Shown here piece after piece: positions 1 through 8,216 of a DNA stretch of 64,000 nt. This DNA comes from Agarivorans albus (GTDB lineage: Bacteria > Pseudomonadota > Gammaproteobacteria > Enterobacterales > Celerinatantimonadaceae). The notes below the pieces were generated by a model. The model was given only the letters and a program-made list of their open reading frames with translations. It was not told the DNA's origin and ran no database searches. The translations under genes were made by a program, and so were the position numbers. The stretch is from contig NZ_AP023032.1 of NCBI RefSeq assembly GCF_019670105.1, forward strand, positions 2,412,972-2,476,971, given 5' to 3'. Numbering within the stretch: the first letter of the stretch is position 1; each line of letters starts with the position of its first letter.

Positions 1-520
1 GGCGCTCTGCCAGTTTCTCAAAGTTGTCGCTAGTGACTTTATTGGCCAAGCTTTGAATACGGGCTCTAGCCTGCTTTGGCTTATTCTCTTCAAACTGTTC
101 ATTAATGGTAAGCAAAATGTGGTGTGCTGCCCGGCGCTCCACTTGTAAAAACTTGTCGGGATGGCGCTGATAAAAAGCTAAGGCCTGCTGCTCGGTAACC
201 TCGGGAATATCTTTGCTTACGTAAGCTAGCACCGCTTCACTGCTAAGCTCGCTACGTAGCGCCTCGCGCAAACCTGGTTCAGAAAGCTGATTGGCTAGCA
301 GCGCTTGCTCAAAAGCTGCCTCAGATTCAAAATTTTGCTTAATTAAAGCAATGGCTTTATCTAGTTGAGGCTCATCAACATACACTTTTTCTGCCTCTTT
401 AGCCGCAAGCACCTTTTGTTGAATGCCAATGGTTTTGCTCACTACCCGGTTTAACTCTACTTGCTGCTCTTCACTAAGTTGATCAGTATTTAGATCAAAC
501 AAAGCAATGCTGGTTTTCAT
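1..520 (-). CDS. nifM: NifM, nitrogenase Fe-protein maturation PPIase (partial)
   Basis: Seen: an open frame starts with ATG at 518-520 and runs off the left edge, giving the first 173 residues. The N-terminal part is helical and charged; the parvulin (PpiC) domain begins near residue 129 with RRAAHHILLTI and is cut by the window edge. Family knowledge: NifM is a peptidyl-prolyl cis-trans isomerase that helps NifH mature. It is the last visible gene of the leftward nifU-S-V-W-Z-M series, 19 bp after nifZ. A SurA/PpiC-like isomerase is the only alternative, but the N-terminal domain and position right after nifZ favour NifM. Confidence 0.9.
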   Translation of the reverse strand, partial: MKTSIALFDLNTDQLSEEQQVELNRVVSKTIGIQQKVLAAKEAEKVYVDEPQLDKAIALIKQNFESEAAFEQALLANQLSEPGLREALRSELSSEAVLAYVSKDIPEVTEQQALAFYQRHPDKFLQVERRAAHHILLTINEQFEENKPKQARARIQSLANKVTSDNFEKLAER

Positions 521-539
521 CGTTATATAAGCGTGGCTG

Positions 540-1004
540 CTATCCAACATAGGCTGGTTCCTCTTCTGTTAAAGCTGCTAGTGCTCGCTCGGGTACTTCT
601 ACATCTAGCTCACCGTATTGAATCCGGTAACAAGGGTCAGTTTTTGGTTTACGGCGTACTGCTAACACATCTACCACGCTACCTTTTTTGGCAACAACTT
701 CGCCCTGTTGAGACAAGCTAAGTGTTAACGCTGCTTTGTCGCCATACTCAAACTGATTAGGTTGCCAAACTAACTCGGCATCTATTAGCTCATGTTCTTT
801 GCAACCAATGGTTAAGCCACGATTAATAAACTGCACTTGATAAACAATTTGCTCTTGTAAGTAATATCCCGATTGGCGTACATAGCCAGTAGCGCCGCGG
901 CGCACTAACAAAGCGCCTTTTTTACAGCCAGGGAAACTACCGTCGTTACGAATATTTTCAACCACTCTTACTTTGCAGCCATATCCAAATTTTGCTGAGT
1001 TCAT
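540..1004 (-). CDS. nifZ: NifZ, P-cluster/MoFe maturation protein
   Basis: 154 aa, about the length of known NifZ proteins. The N-terminal half (FGYGCKVRVVENIRNDGSFPG) holds the SH3-like NifZ core, and a second beta-rich block (residues 75-145) ends in an acidic tail. Family knowledge: NifZ acts with NifH in forming the second P-cluster of the MoFe protein. The gene lies between nifW (16 bp upstream) and nifM, the usual order W-Z-M. No membrane or signal segment is present, so it is cytoplasmic. Expression is presumably from the nifU promoter far upstream. Confidence 0.93.
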   Translation of the reverse strand: MNSAKFGYGCKVRVVENIRNDGSFPGCKKGALLVRRGATGYVRQSGYYLQEQIVYQVQFINRGLTIGCKEHELIDAELVWQPNQFEYGDKAALTLSLSQQGEVVAKKGSVVDVLAVRRKPKTDPCYRIQYGELDVEVPERALAALTEEEPAYVG

Positions 1005-1020
1005 CTGCTATACCTCTTTA

Positions 1021-1305
1021 TTAACAGCCTTCACAAGCGTCGCAACTAGGCACTTGATGTGCCAACACAACGCCTTTTTCCAATAAACAATAGGCTTTGC
1101 TCACAGCAGCTTGGTACTCGCTATAACTGCTTGAAGCCTGTTTCGCTAATACTTGCTTGAGTAGGCGCATAAACAACACCCGCTTTACCCGAACTAAACC
1201 TGCTTGATAGTTAACGCCAAAGTAATTGAGAAAGTCTTCGGCACTGGCAAGCTCGTTAATGCCTGCAAGATCGGCAACTTGACTCTGCGCTTGATTCTCT
1301 AGCAT
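1021..1305 (-). CDS. nifW: NifW, nitrogenase-stabilising/protective protein
   Basis: 94 aa with the NifW core: an N-terminal helix, then AEDFLNYFGVNY and VKRVLFMRLLKQVL, followed by a helical second half. NifW is reported to associate with the MoFe protein and help its maturation or protection from oxygen. The start is 24 bp after nifV. Oddity: the protein ends in SCDACEGC, a Cx2Cx2C tail at the extreme C-terminus, which could bind metal or a cluster. Whether other NifW proteins share this tail is not judged here. Confidence 0.9.
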   Translation of the reverse strand: MLENQAQSQVADLAGINELASAEDFLNYFGVNYQAGLVRVKRVLFMRLLKQVLAKQASSSYSEYQAAVSKAYCLLEKGVVLAHQVPSCDACEGC

Positions 1306-1329
1306 CTACGCTCTCCTTAGCCTTAACGC

Positions 1330-2478
1330 TTAAATACACACGGCGTCTAAGTGCTGATTAATGCTCTGCCGATAAAAGTTCAATAGCTCTTTGGCATTAG
1401 GGCTACGTTTGTTAACTTCTGCCCATGTGCTTAATACCGAACGTAATGCCTGACACTGGGCAAAATTGAGCGCAATGCCTAAATCTTGATAAACCGATTT
1501 AATGGCAGCCACACCAGAGTGTTTACCTAATACAACACTGTGTTTTCGGCCAATAATCTCAGGCGCAAAAGCTTGGTAGTTATTGGGATCTTTAAGCAAG
1601 CCATCGACATGGATGCCAGACTCATGAGTAAATACCTGTTTGCCCACTATGCTCTTACTAAGCCCAAGCTTACGGCCAGAAGCCTTGGCAACTAACTCAC
1701 AAATAGGGTTTAGCGATTTTAAATCTACTGCAGGTATCGCCTTATTGCCGGCTAGTTGGGTAACATTTAGCGCCATAAGCACTTCTTCTAACGCGGCATT
1801 ACCGGCCCTTTCTCCTAAACCAATTACCGTGGTATTCACCGAATCGGCGCCGGCTTTAATTGCAGCTAAGGTATTCGCTGTTGCCATGCCTAAATCGTTA
1901 TGCGCATGCATTTCAATTTGTAGGTCGCTTCGTTGCTTAAGGCTGCCAATAAACACTTCTGTAGCAAAAGGGTCTAACAAACCCAGAGTGTCGGCAAAAC
2001 GTAAGCGCTGTGCACCAAAACCTTGGGCTTTCTCGGCAATAAGATATAACTCTTCTAAACTGGCGCGTGACGCGTCTTCCATGCCAACACAAACATCCAA
2101 GCCAAGCGCTAAAGCCTGTTTAATGCCCTGCTCCAATTGGGCAAAAAGCTGAGCAGTAGAAAGTTGCAGCTTAGATTCGCGTTGCTGTTTAGACGCTGGA
2201 ATAGATATGTCGATCAAATCTAAACCTAGGCCACTTGCCAGCGAAATATCATGCTGGTGTAAACGGCTCCAGCCCATGGTTTTTGCATGCGTTAGTTCAT
2301 CGCAAAGGGCTTTAATAACTTCCCGTTCAGAGTCGCCCATTGCTGGCACGCCAACTTCGAGCTCAGTTATCCCTGCTTGCTCCAAACTGGTGGCAATGGC
2401 GAGTTTTTCTTCGCCATTAAAAGCCACCCCAGCGGTTTGCTCGCCATCACGTAAGGTGGTGTCATTAATGATCAGCAT
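1330..2478 (-). CDS. nifV: NifV, homocitrate synthase
   Basis: 382 aa, typical for NifV. It condenses acetyl-CoA with 2-oxoglutarate to R-homocitrate, the organic ligand of FeMo-co. The DRE-TIM barrel signature [16 protein letters not shown] is at residues 5-20, the metal-binding HAHNDLGMA motif is near residue 195, and [14 protein letters not shown] follows. The C-terminal region is short, as in NifV, and lacks the long LeuA regulatory domain, so isopropylmalate synthase is unlikely. It sits between nifS and nifW in the nifUSVWZM operon. Confidence 0.95.
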   Translation of the reverse strand: MLIINDTTLRDGEQTAGVAFNGEEKLAIATSLEQAGITELEVGVPAMGDSEREVIKALCDELTHAKTMGWSRLHQHDISLASGLGLDLIDISIPASKQQRESKLQLSTAQLFAQLEQGIKQALALGLDVCVGMEDASRASLEELYLIAEKAQGFGAQRLRFADTLGLLDPFATEVFIGSLKQRSDLQIEMHAHNDLGMATANTLAAIKAGADSVNTTVIGLGERAGNAALEEVLMALNVTQLAGNKAIPAVDLKSLNPICELVAKASGRKLGLSKSIVGKQVFTHESGIHVDGLLKDPNNYQAFAPEIIGRKHSVVLGKHSGVAAIKSVYQDLGIALNFAQCQALRSVLSTWAEVNKRSPNAKELLNFYRQSINQHLDAVCI

Positions 2479-2501
2479 AATGAGTCCTTCTGTGTTAACA
2501 C

Positions 2502-3737
2502 CTAGGCATAAACCGGACTAAAGCTTTCGCTCGCTGGCTGATTGGTAGTCACATCCCAATACGGCGATAACATGCGAAGCTTTTCAACAATCCCTGGCAG
2601 TACTGCAAGCACTTGGTCAACCATGGCCTCGGTAGTAAAGCGAGAAAGAGAGAAGCGAATCGCGCCATGTGCTGCGGTATAAGGAATGTCCATTGCCCGC
2701 ATTACGTGAGATGGCTCTAACGAACCTGAAGTACACGCCGAACCGGAGGATGCGGCGATACCGTGTTGATCTAACATCAACAATATCGACTCACCCTCTA
2801 CAAATTCAAAAGCAATGTTGCTGGTATTGGGTACGCGATGTTTTGGGTCGCCAGTAACAAAGCAATTAGGAACTCGCGCTAACAAGCCCATTTCTAGGCG
2901 GTCACGCATCAGCTTTATACGCGCGGAGTCTTGCTCGATAGATTGCATTGCTAGTTCGGCGGCTTTGCCTAAACCTACTATTCCGCTGCTATTCTCAGTG
3001 CCCGCTCGACGCCCTCGTTCTTGGTGGCCTCCACGCAATAGCGGTCTAAACTTAGCGCCGCGGCGTAAATACATAGCTCCAATGCCTTTAGGTGCGTGAA
3101 ACTTGTGACCAGAAATAGACAACAAATCAATGCCACTATCGGCAACTTGAATTGGCAGCTTGCCAGCCACTTGTACTGCATCGGTATGAAAAACGATACC
3201 GTGTTGCTTAGCTAACTCCGCCATACCTCGAATAGGAAACAAACTGCCAGTTTCATTGTTTGCCCACATAAAGCTTGCAACGGCTACGTTTTCACTTAGC
3301 GCGGCTTTGTAGGCTTCCATATCTAAACGGCCACGCTGATCCACGCCTATCCAATGAATGGTGTAGCCTTTGCGCTCAAGCATTTGACACAACTGTAAGG
3401 TAGCGGGATGCTCGATAACTGACGTAACAATTTCTTTGCGCTTTGGGTAAGCCTCAACCGCTGAAAGAATGGCGGTTGCGCTGGCCTCTGTTGCACAAGA
3501 GGTAAAGATCACCTCACTAGAATGGCTTGCGCCAATAAGCTTTTGAACCTGCTCCCTAGCCTGTTCAATCGCTTGACCGACTTGGCTGCCGAAGCGATGT
3601 ATAGAAGAAGGGTTGCCATAAAACTCGCTAAGAAAAGGTAGCATTTCTTGTAACACTGCTTGGTCCACTTGCGTGGTGGCGTTGTTATCTAAATACGCTA
3701 GCTCGGTTTCGGTGTTTAAAGAGGTTAAGTTACTCAT
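2502..3737 (-). CDS. nifS: NifS, cysteine desulfurase
   Basis: 411 aa, class V aminotransferase fold. It takes sulfur from cysteine and hands it to NifU for Fe-S clusters of nitrogenase. The PLP lysine is in [15 protein letters not shown], the quinonoid-binding His in EHPATLQ, and the persulfide Cys lies in [16 protein letters not shown]. The start is 11 bp after nifU. IscS is the close paralogue, but position directly after a three-domain NifU makes NifS the better call. It carries a C-terminal extension of about 20 residues ([14 protein letters not shown]) of unknown role. Confidence 0.95.
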   Translation of the reverse strand: MSNLTSLNTETELAYLDNNATTQVDQAVLQEMLPFLSEFYGNPSSIHRFGSQVGQAIEQAREQVQKLIGASHSSEVIFTSCATEASATAILSAVEAYPKRKEIVTSVIEHPATLQLCQMLERKGYTIHWIGVDQRGRLDMEAYKAALSENVAVASFMWANNETGSLFPIRGMAELAKQHGIVFHTDAVQVAGKLPIQVADSGIDLLSISGHKFHAPKGIGAMYLRRGAKFRPLLRGGHQERGRRAGTENSSGIVGLGKAAELAMQSIEQDSARIKLMRDRLEMGLLARVPNCFVTGDPKHRVPNTSNIAFEFVEGESILLMLDQHGIAASSGSACTSGSLEPSHVMRAMDIPYTAAHGAIRFSLSRFTTEAMVDQVLAVLPGIVEKLRMLSPYWDVTTNQPASESFSPVYA

Positions 3738-3748
3738 GCTAGTGCTCC

Positions 3749-4609
3749 TTACGCTAAGCTAGCTGCGCCAACGGGATAAACGGTGATGGTTTCGCCAAGG
3801 GCTTGGCTGATCTTTTGCTCGATCATCGCAAGTGTTCCCGCAGACAAACCGCAGCCAGAACAGGCACCAGTTAACGATACAAACACCATGTCATCATCTA
3901 CATCAGATAGCTGAACATCACCGCCATCGGCTTGCAGCTGCGGGCGAACTTGCTCAAGTGCTTGTTCAATAATTCGTATTCGCGCCACAATGCTGGTAGC
4001 AGCCACTGGGCTTGCTTTTGCTACTTCAGGCTCCGCCAAGGGCGCACCTAGGCATTCTTCTAATACCCACTCAATTTTTTCGTGGCAGGCTGCACAGGCC
4101 CCGCCTGCCTTGGTGTAGTTGATAACCTCGTCTAAGGTCTCTAGTTTGTTTTGCGCAACCACCCGCTTGATAAGCGCATCGTCGATGGCAAAACACTTAC
4201 AAATCAATTCACCTTCTTCGTGTTCTTCCGCTACTTCTTCGCCGCGATATTGAGCAACTGCAGCATGCAAGGCTTCCATTCCCATTACTGAACAATGCAT
4301 TTTTTCTGGCGGCAAACCATCTAGGTAATCGGCAATGTCTTGATTAGAAATGCTCATTGCTTGGTCGATGGTTCGGCCGATGATCATTTCAGTTAAAGCA
4401 GACGAAGAAGCAATAGCGCTACCACAACCAAAGGTTTGAAAACCGGCATCTTCTATCACGTCACTATCGGGATTCACTTTAAGGCTTAAGCGTAAAGCGT
4501 CACCGCAGGAGATTGAACCCACATCGCCAATAGCGTTTGCATGGTCGACAGCTTTAGCATTTTTAGGTGTGAAGAAATGCTGTTTAACTTTTTCTGAATA
4601 ATTCCACAT
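3749..4609 (-). CDS. nifU: NifU, three-domain Fe-S scaffold
   Basis: 286 aa with all three NifU modules. The IscU-like domain (1-125) has Cys in ISCGDA, TFGCGSA and MHCSVMG. The central [2Fe-2S] domain (about 135-180) has CKC and CAAC. The C-terminal Nfu domain (about 208-286) has CSGCG. It assembles Fe-S clusters with NifS and delivers them to NifH and the cofactor pathway. It is the first gene of the leftward nifUSVWZM operon, preceded by a sigma-54 promoter, two NifA sites and a structured leader described separately. Confidence 0.96.
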   Translation of the reverse strand: MWNYSEKVKQHFFTPKNAKAVDHANAIGDVGSISCGDALRLSLKVNPDSDVIEDAGFQTFGCGSAIASSSALTEMIIGRTIDQAMSISNQDIADYLDGLPPEKMHCSVMGMEALHAAVAQYRGEEVAEEHEEGELICKCFAIDDALIKRVVAQNKLETLDEVINYTKAGGACAACHEKIEWVLEECLGAPLAEPEVAKASPVAATSIVARIRIIEQALEQVRPQLQADGGDVQLSDVDDDMVFVSLTGACSGCGLSAGTLAMIEQKISQALGETITVYPVGAASLA

Positions 4610-4645
4610 ACGCTACCCCACAATGTTTTATAAATTGGTAGTGGC

Positions 4646-4761
4646 GATAACCCGTTGCTAAAGTCACATGCTGCCTAAAACTGAGTGTTGATAAGCCATT
4701 GGGAACCTAGAACACAGCGTTTCTTGCTCATTGGCAGCAAACTCATCAACAACGGGTTATC
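4646..4761 (-). promoter_or_regulatory. Structured leader of nifU operon (12-bp inverted repeat)
   Basis: Seen: GATAACCCGTTG at 4646-4657 and its exact complement CAACGGGTTATC at 4750-4761. Inside, TGCTGCC (4669-4675) and GGCAGCA (4733-4739) form a nested 7-bp stem separated from the first by internal loops. A strand of the internal loop (4742-4749) can also pair, with one G-U, to 4688-4695 in the apical loop, a possible pseudoknot. The element starts about 4 nt after the expected sigma-54 transcription start and ends about 36 nt before the nifU ATG. It may be a leader RNA, a stabilising structure or a small palindromic repeat; I recognise no known riboswitch. Confidence 0.55.
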
Positions 4762-4775
4762 TCCCAACTAAACTA

Positions 4776-4793
4776 TTGCAAGTGAAGTACCGG
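4776..4793 (-). promoter_or_regulatory. Sigma-54 promoter of nifU
   Basis: Read on the minus strand the site is CCGGTACTTCACTTGCAA: GG and GC are separated by exactly 10 nt, matching the -24/-12 rule (TGGCAC-N5-TTGCA). Expected start near 4765, giving a leader of about 155 nt before nifU. Confidence 0.75.
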
Positions 4794-4858
4794 ATAAGAA
4801 AATTTATATAAAGCACTGTATTTGTTAGCTTATTTACTTTTTTAACAGCCAAAACCAG

Positions 4859-4874
4859 TGTGAGTTACATCACA
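4859..4874 (-). promoter_or_regulatory. NifA upstream site that is also a perfect CRP-type palindrome
   Basis: The sequence TGTGAGTTACATCACA fits NifA TGT-N10-ACA and at the same time the CRP half-sites TGTGA-N6-TCACA. It is centred about 100 bp upstream of the predicted nifU start, a normal distance for a NifA enhancer site. Which protein binds cannot be told from sequence. Confidence 0.65.
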
Positions 4875-4886
4875 TTTAGGTAGCCT

Positions 4887-4902
4887 TGTAAGATATGCGA
4901 CA
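4887..4902 (-). promoter_or_regulatory. NifA upstream activator site
   Basis: TGT-AAGATATGCG-ACA is an exact TGT-N10-ACA match, centred about 130 bp upstream of the predicted nifU transcription start and 28 bp from the second site. Confidence 0.7.
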
Positions 4903-4996
4903 TCACATTGTTGGGTTAAACGACAATTTGTAAACTAGCGATCCGGTTTCAGGATACAAACAACTCTGGATTCGCTTTGCTTAATGCTAATTAGAA

Positions 4997-5035
4997 AGAA
5001 AAAGAGCTTACCGTTGCCGATAAGCTCTTTTTATT
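4997..5035 (-). terminator. Rho-independent terminator after the agarase gene
   Basis: A perfect 10-bp stem, AAAGAGCTTA (5001-5010) with TAAGCTCTTT (5021-5030), is followed on the minus strand by TTTTTCTTTCT. It lies 25 bp beyond the agarase stop and isolates the agarase transcript from nifU. Confidence 0.85.
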
Positions 5036-5060
5036 AACGCGTAATAATTACACCTATAGT

Positions 5061-7076
5061 TTATTCGTCAACGAGTTTCCAAGTGCGGATCCAATCAACC
5101 TTCATGGTATTGTTGTTATCGTTAAGCAAGTCTGTTTTTTGCGGCAAACCACCTACCCAACTTGAGTCTTGGCTCCATAAGTCCCAAATAACAAACTGCT
5201 CTAGTGTAAACGGCTGTTGTGTAGTGACTTTATTAACCGGTTCACCGTTTAGATAAAACTGTACAGTGTGTTCATCTTTCCACCATGCACCAAATACATG
5301 GTAATCATCTGTCCATAACACACCTTGCAAGGTGTTTTCATCTGACAAATCTGTACGGTTGTCCGAGTTGCCATGATTTCTTTCGGTTGAACCATTCTTA
5401 GCAATAAAGTACTGAGAGTTCATCTTCCACGGGAAATCTGGCTGACAATTACAGGTAGGAACCGGGTTAATTTCAATAATATCGATTTCGTCTCGATTAT
5501 TTATATCGCCATTGTTTAACCAAAAAGTACTGTAGGCAGAGATATTGGCCACCTTAATGCGGCTCTCTGTGTACATAGGAAACTTAATTTTGGCAACTGA
5601 ACGTACCCGTGAAGTTTCGAACCACTGATTAGGGCTATCAGCATTTAAGGTTGCTTGTATCCAAAGATTGCCATCCGACACACCCGAGTTTTTGTTCAAC
5701 ATGTTTACTGGGGTATTGCCATAGTTCCAGTTGGTTTTTATCCATTTGGCGCCATTCCAAAACTCAAACTCGTCGGACAAACTTTCTACTTTTTCCCAGC
5801 GCTTACCTAAAGGCGTTGTGTTGTTAAACGATACAAAGCTTGGCAAGTTAGCATCAGCGGTATTTACATCTATTACTCCAGGAGAGTTTGGCTCACATCC
5901 GGTGTTATCAACGGTAACGCCAGGAGGTGTGTTAGGGCATTGATCGACATCATTGCTGACACCGTCATTGTCATCATCAAGTTGCGATTGCGCACAGCCA
6001 TCTTGATTTACAGGCTGGTTGGCTGGAGTGTTAGGGCATAAATCATTTACGTCGAGTACCCCATCGCCATCGCTATCTAGCAAAGGTGGATCAACCGGGT
6101 CTGTAGGCTCACCTTGCCATTCCAATTTAAACGACGCTAAGTTCCACTGCCAGTCATTGCTACCCAGCGCGTGAATACGTAACTTTTGCGTGCCGGCCGC
6201 TAAAGACACTTCGTTAGCTGGGCTAAGTTCAGTAAAATTGTCCCAGCCATAAGCAGGAACCGACGCTTGAGCGTAAGACACCCAGCTGCCATTTTCTAAT
6301 ACTAAAAGCTCAATCTGTACGTTTGACGTAATCGCTGTTCCCACATTAAAAGTAACCTGGTACTTTCCTGCGCGGTCAATCTCTACGTTGTAGTCTACAA
6401 AGTCGCCGCTATTAATATAATTAATCGCCGACTGCCCCGCTACGTTGTAGATGCTTACTGGGCTTTGCTGATTATCATCAAAACTGCCTCCTTGACTTAC
6501 AAAGCCTGCGGCTTGAACTGTAATGGTGCCACTAGGATCGCTAGCAACATTTTCGTCAAAGATAAAACGAAACTCTTGGTTAGGATGGTCGGCTAAGCAG
6601 GCCCATTGGTGGAACTCTGAGCCTTTTTCAGTATATGCACCCGCTACGTCGAGGCATTTTCCGGTGGCACGGTTTTTAAGTTTAAACCAGCCATTATTCA
6701 TATCTTGCAGTGACCATTGCTGATTAACACTAGCATCTGCACAAGTGAGTTGCTGAATACGCGCGCCGTTTGCAGAGTTACTATCCGCAACCTCTAAACA
6801 CTTTTGGCTTGTTTTGGTTTTAATACTGTAAAAACCCTCGCCTTGCTCAACAAACTCAAGCCGTTGGTTGCTGTTGTTTTCGCCGCAAGTCCATTGGCTA
6901 AAACCAGAAAAATTAGCAGTGTTTCCCCCGGTCAAATCAATACACATTCCGCTATGTCGAATCTCAACATTGCGAAAATCTGCATTACTTACTGTAACGG
7001 CATGCACAGCATTGCTCGCCGAAAAAGCAAACGCCAAGGCAATGCCTAGCGAAAGATTATTTTTACGAATCATCAT
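5061..7076 (-). CDS. Secreted modular GH16 beta-agarase (CBM13-CBM6-TSP3-GH16)
   Basis: About 671 aa using ATG at 7074-7076, where a GGA sequence precedes and a signal peptide begins (MMIRKNNLSLGIALAFAFSA); the frame is open a further 33 codons upstream. Order: signal peptide; ricin-type CBM13 with QxW/NQ repeats (about 29-175); CBM6 (about 183-320); two calcium-binding thrombospondin type-3 repeats (DSDGDGVLDVNDLCP, DDDNDGVSNDVDQCP; about 332-393); GH16 catalytic domain (about 410-671). The catalytic motif is E530-I-D532-I-I-E535, as in agarases and porphyranases. It should cut agar-type galactans outside the cell. It lies alone between two nif blocks, with its own terminator. Exact substrate (agarose or porphyran) is not certain. 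Confidence 0.88.
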   Translation of the reverse strand: MMIRKNNLSLGIALAFAFSASNAVHAVTVSNADFRNVEIRHSGMCIDLTGGNTANFSGFSQWTCGENNSNQRLEFVEQGEGFYSIKTKTSQKCLEVADSNSANGARIQQLTCADASVNQQWSLQDMNNGWFKLKNRATGKCLDVAGAYTEKGSEFHQWACLADHPNQEFRFIFDENVASDPSGTITVQAAGFVSQGGSFDDNQQSPVSIYNVAGQSAINYINSGDFVDYNVEIDRAGKYQVTFNVGTAITSNVQIELLVLENGSWVSYAQASVPAYGWDNFTELSPANEVSLAAGTQKLRIHALGSNDWQWNLASFKLEWQGEPTDPVDPPLLDSDGDGVLDVNDLCPNTPANQPVNQDGCAQSQLDDDNDGVSNDVDQCPNTPPGVTVDNTGCEPNSPGVIDVNTADANLPSFVSFNNTTPLGKRWEKVESLSDEFEFWNGAKWIKTNWNYGNTPVNMLNKNSGVSDGNLWIQATLNADSPNQWFETSRVRSVAKIKFPMYTESRIKVANISAYSTFWLNNGDINNRDEIDIIEINPVPTCNCQPDFPWKMNSQYFIAKNGSTERNHGNSDNRTDLSDENTLQGVLWTDDYHVFGAWWKDEHTVQFYLNGEPVNKVTTQQPFTLEQFVIWDLWSQDSSWVGGLPQKTDLLNDNNNTMKVDWIRTWKLVDE

Positions 7077-7426
7077 ATATTCCATTATGTTTTGGCTAAT
7101 CACATTTAGTTCAAAAACCGAACAGTAGCCTAGAAACAAAACAAATAGAAATAAAAAATTAGCCAATAAAAACAATCAATTAAAATACAAAATCACAATA
7201 ATTGTTAAGCCATAAATAGTACTTAATAAAGCCATTTATAAAGTGAGGAGTAGATCATTTAAGTAAACATTTTCAAAAATATTTAGGCCTAATTTGGCGT
7301 GAATAAAGAGGAAGTTTTTAAGTATTACATTAGTAATTATCTAAAAAATAATTTTTCATAGTTGCTGATTAACAGCAAAGACCTAGCAGCGACAAGCATG
7401 CGCAAACAATAAACGGCCTGGCAGTA
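7077..7426. other. AT-rich gap upstream of the agarase
   Basis: About 350 bp, visibly richer in A/T than its neighbours. It must hold the agarase promoter. A weak hairpin (TTGCTG 7362-7367 with CAGCAA 7373-7378) lies downstream of the rseC-like gene but lacks an adjacent T tract. I see no convincing ORF, sigma-54 site or exact NifA site here. Confidence 0.5.
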
Positions 7427-7864
7427 TTACGGTGTGGGTTTAAGCGATAGTTTGTTGCGTAGCTCAGAGGCTAAACCACGCGATAAGCGTCGACTTACCA
7501 GCAAACCCAATACAAAACCCAAACAAGCAAAACCGGCACAGGCAATATCAAGTAAAGATGGTTCAAGAAAAAACAGTAATTGATTAGTGATCAGCGCAAA
7601 GCTAATTAAACCAAACAATGCAGGCATTAAGGCTGCCAAGATAGCTTTGAGTAGAAAGCTATCTTGGCAATTAAGGGTAATGTTTTGACCAAGTTCTAAA
7701 CCTTGAGTTGCTGAGAATTCTGCATTAAGTAGGTTTGGTGACTCTGGATTAACGGTTAAGCAACTACTCTTACTGGCGCACGAAGTACATGCACTGGCGC
7801 GCTGCCCTTGCAACACAACCTTGTCTTTGTCGACACTAATTACCTGCATGCTTATCTGCGCCAT
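7427..7864 (-). CDS. RseC/MucC-family membrane protein in nif operon
   Basis: About 145 aa using ATG at 7862-7864, which has AGAGG 8 nt upstream; an earlier in-frame start would overlap the ferredoxin gene. The N-terminal part has C26-x2-C29-x5-C35 (ACTSCASKSSC), the RseC/RsxC-linked cysteine motif, followed by two hydrophobic membrane segments (about 80-100 and 105-125) and a basic tail. Family members are linked to SoxR-reducing Rnf-type complexes and RpoE control. In a nif operon it may support electron supply or Rnf function; that role is inferred. It is the last gene of the nifENX-fdxB block. Confidence 0.75.
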   Translation of the reverse strand: MAQISMQVISVDKDKVVLQGQRASACTSCASKSSCLTVNPESPNLLNAEFSATQGLELGQNITLNCQDSFLLKAILAALMPALFGLISFALITNQLLFFLEPSLLDIACAGFACLGFVLGLLVSRRLSRGLASELRNKLSLKPTP

Positions 7865-7877
7865 AGCAACTACCTCT

Positions 7878-8183
7878 TTACACCAACGCACTGGCAGGCG
7901 TATGGGTATGACAATTTTTGGCGCAAACGGTAGAGCAAGCTGAGCAGCCGATACAATCGCCAGCGTTGGCTAATTCCATCACCATTACTACGTCGTCTTC
8001 ATAATCGTCAAACGCTTCATCGTCTTCGTCAATTTCACGCTCAACTAGATCAAATACGTCGCGAGGACATACTTTGTAGCAACGCCCACAACCTATACAA
8101 GCACCTTGATCTAGCGCTGTTACAAATTGTGGCTCCCAGGGCGTTCCATCGCGCGTTAAGCCCATGTATGTTTTATGACTCAT
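7878..8183 (-). CDS. fdxB: Nif-specific 2[4Fe-4S] ferredoxin (ferredoxin III, FdxB type)
   Basis: 101 aa with two full cluster motifs: C29-x2-C32-x2-C35-x3-C39P and C77-x2-C80-x2-C83-x3-C87. Between them is an acidic insert (EIDEDDEAFDDYEDD, 50-64) as in ferredoxin III proteins of nif clusters. It should carry low-potential electrons for nitrogenase or for cofactor assembly. It lies after nifX (33-bp gap) and before the rseC-like gene. Soluble, cytoplasmic. Confidence 0.9.
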   Translation of the reverse strand: MSHKTYMGLTRDGTPWEPQFVTALDQGACIGCGRCYKVCPRDVFDLVEREIDEDDEAFDDYEDDVVMVMELANAGDCIGCSACSTVCAKNCHTHTPASALV

Positions 8184-8216
8184 TATTTTTTCCTTATTTT
8201 GAAAGTTAATCTTGCC

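Noticed and set aside
1640-2152. Long plus-strand frame opposite nifV
   Set aside because: It is antisense to a well-conserved homocitrate synthase, has no recognisable domain and no Shine-Dalgarno; it reflects codon bias of the true gene.
4646-4761. Insertion sequence or MITE reading of the palindromic element before nifU
   Set aside because: No target-site duplication flanks it and no second copy is in the window; kept only as an alternative to a leader RNA until the genome is searched.
7077-7175. Longer agarase form beginning at 7175 with an extra hydrophobic segment
   Set aside because: It would place a second hydrophobic stretch before a textbook signal peptide; the ATG at 7074-7076 with a GGA upstream fits a secreted enzyme better.
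7878-7891. Overlap of the rseC-like gene with fdxB if the longest frame is used
   Set aside because: The internal ATG at 7862-7864 has AGAGG at good spacing and gives the normal family start, so no overlap is needed.
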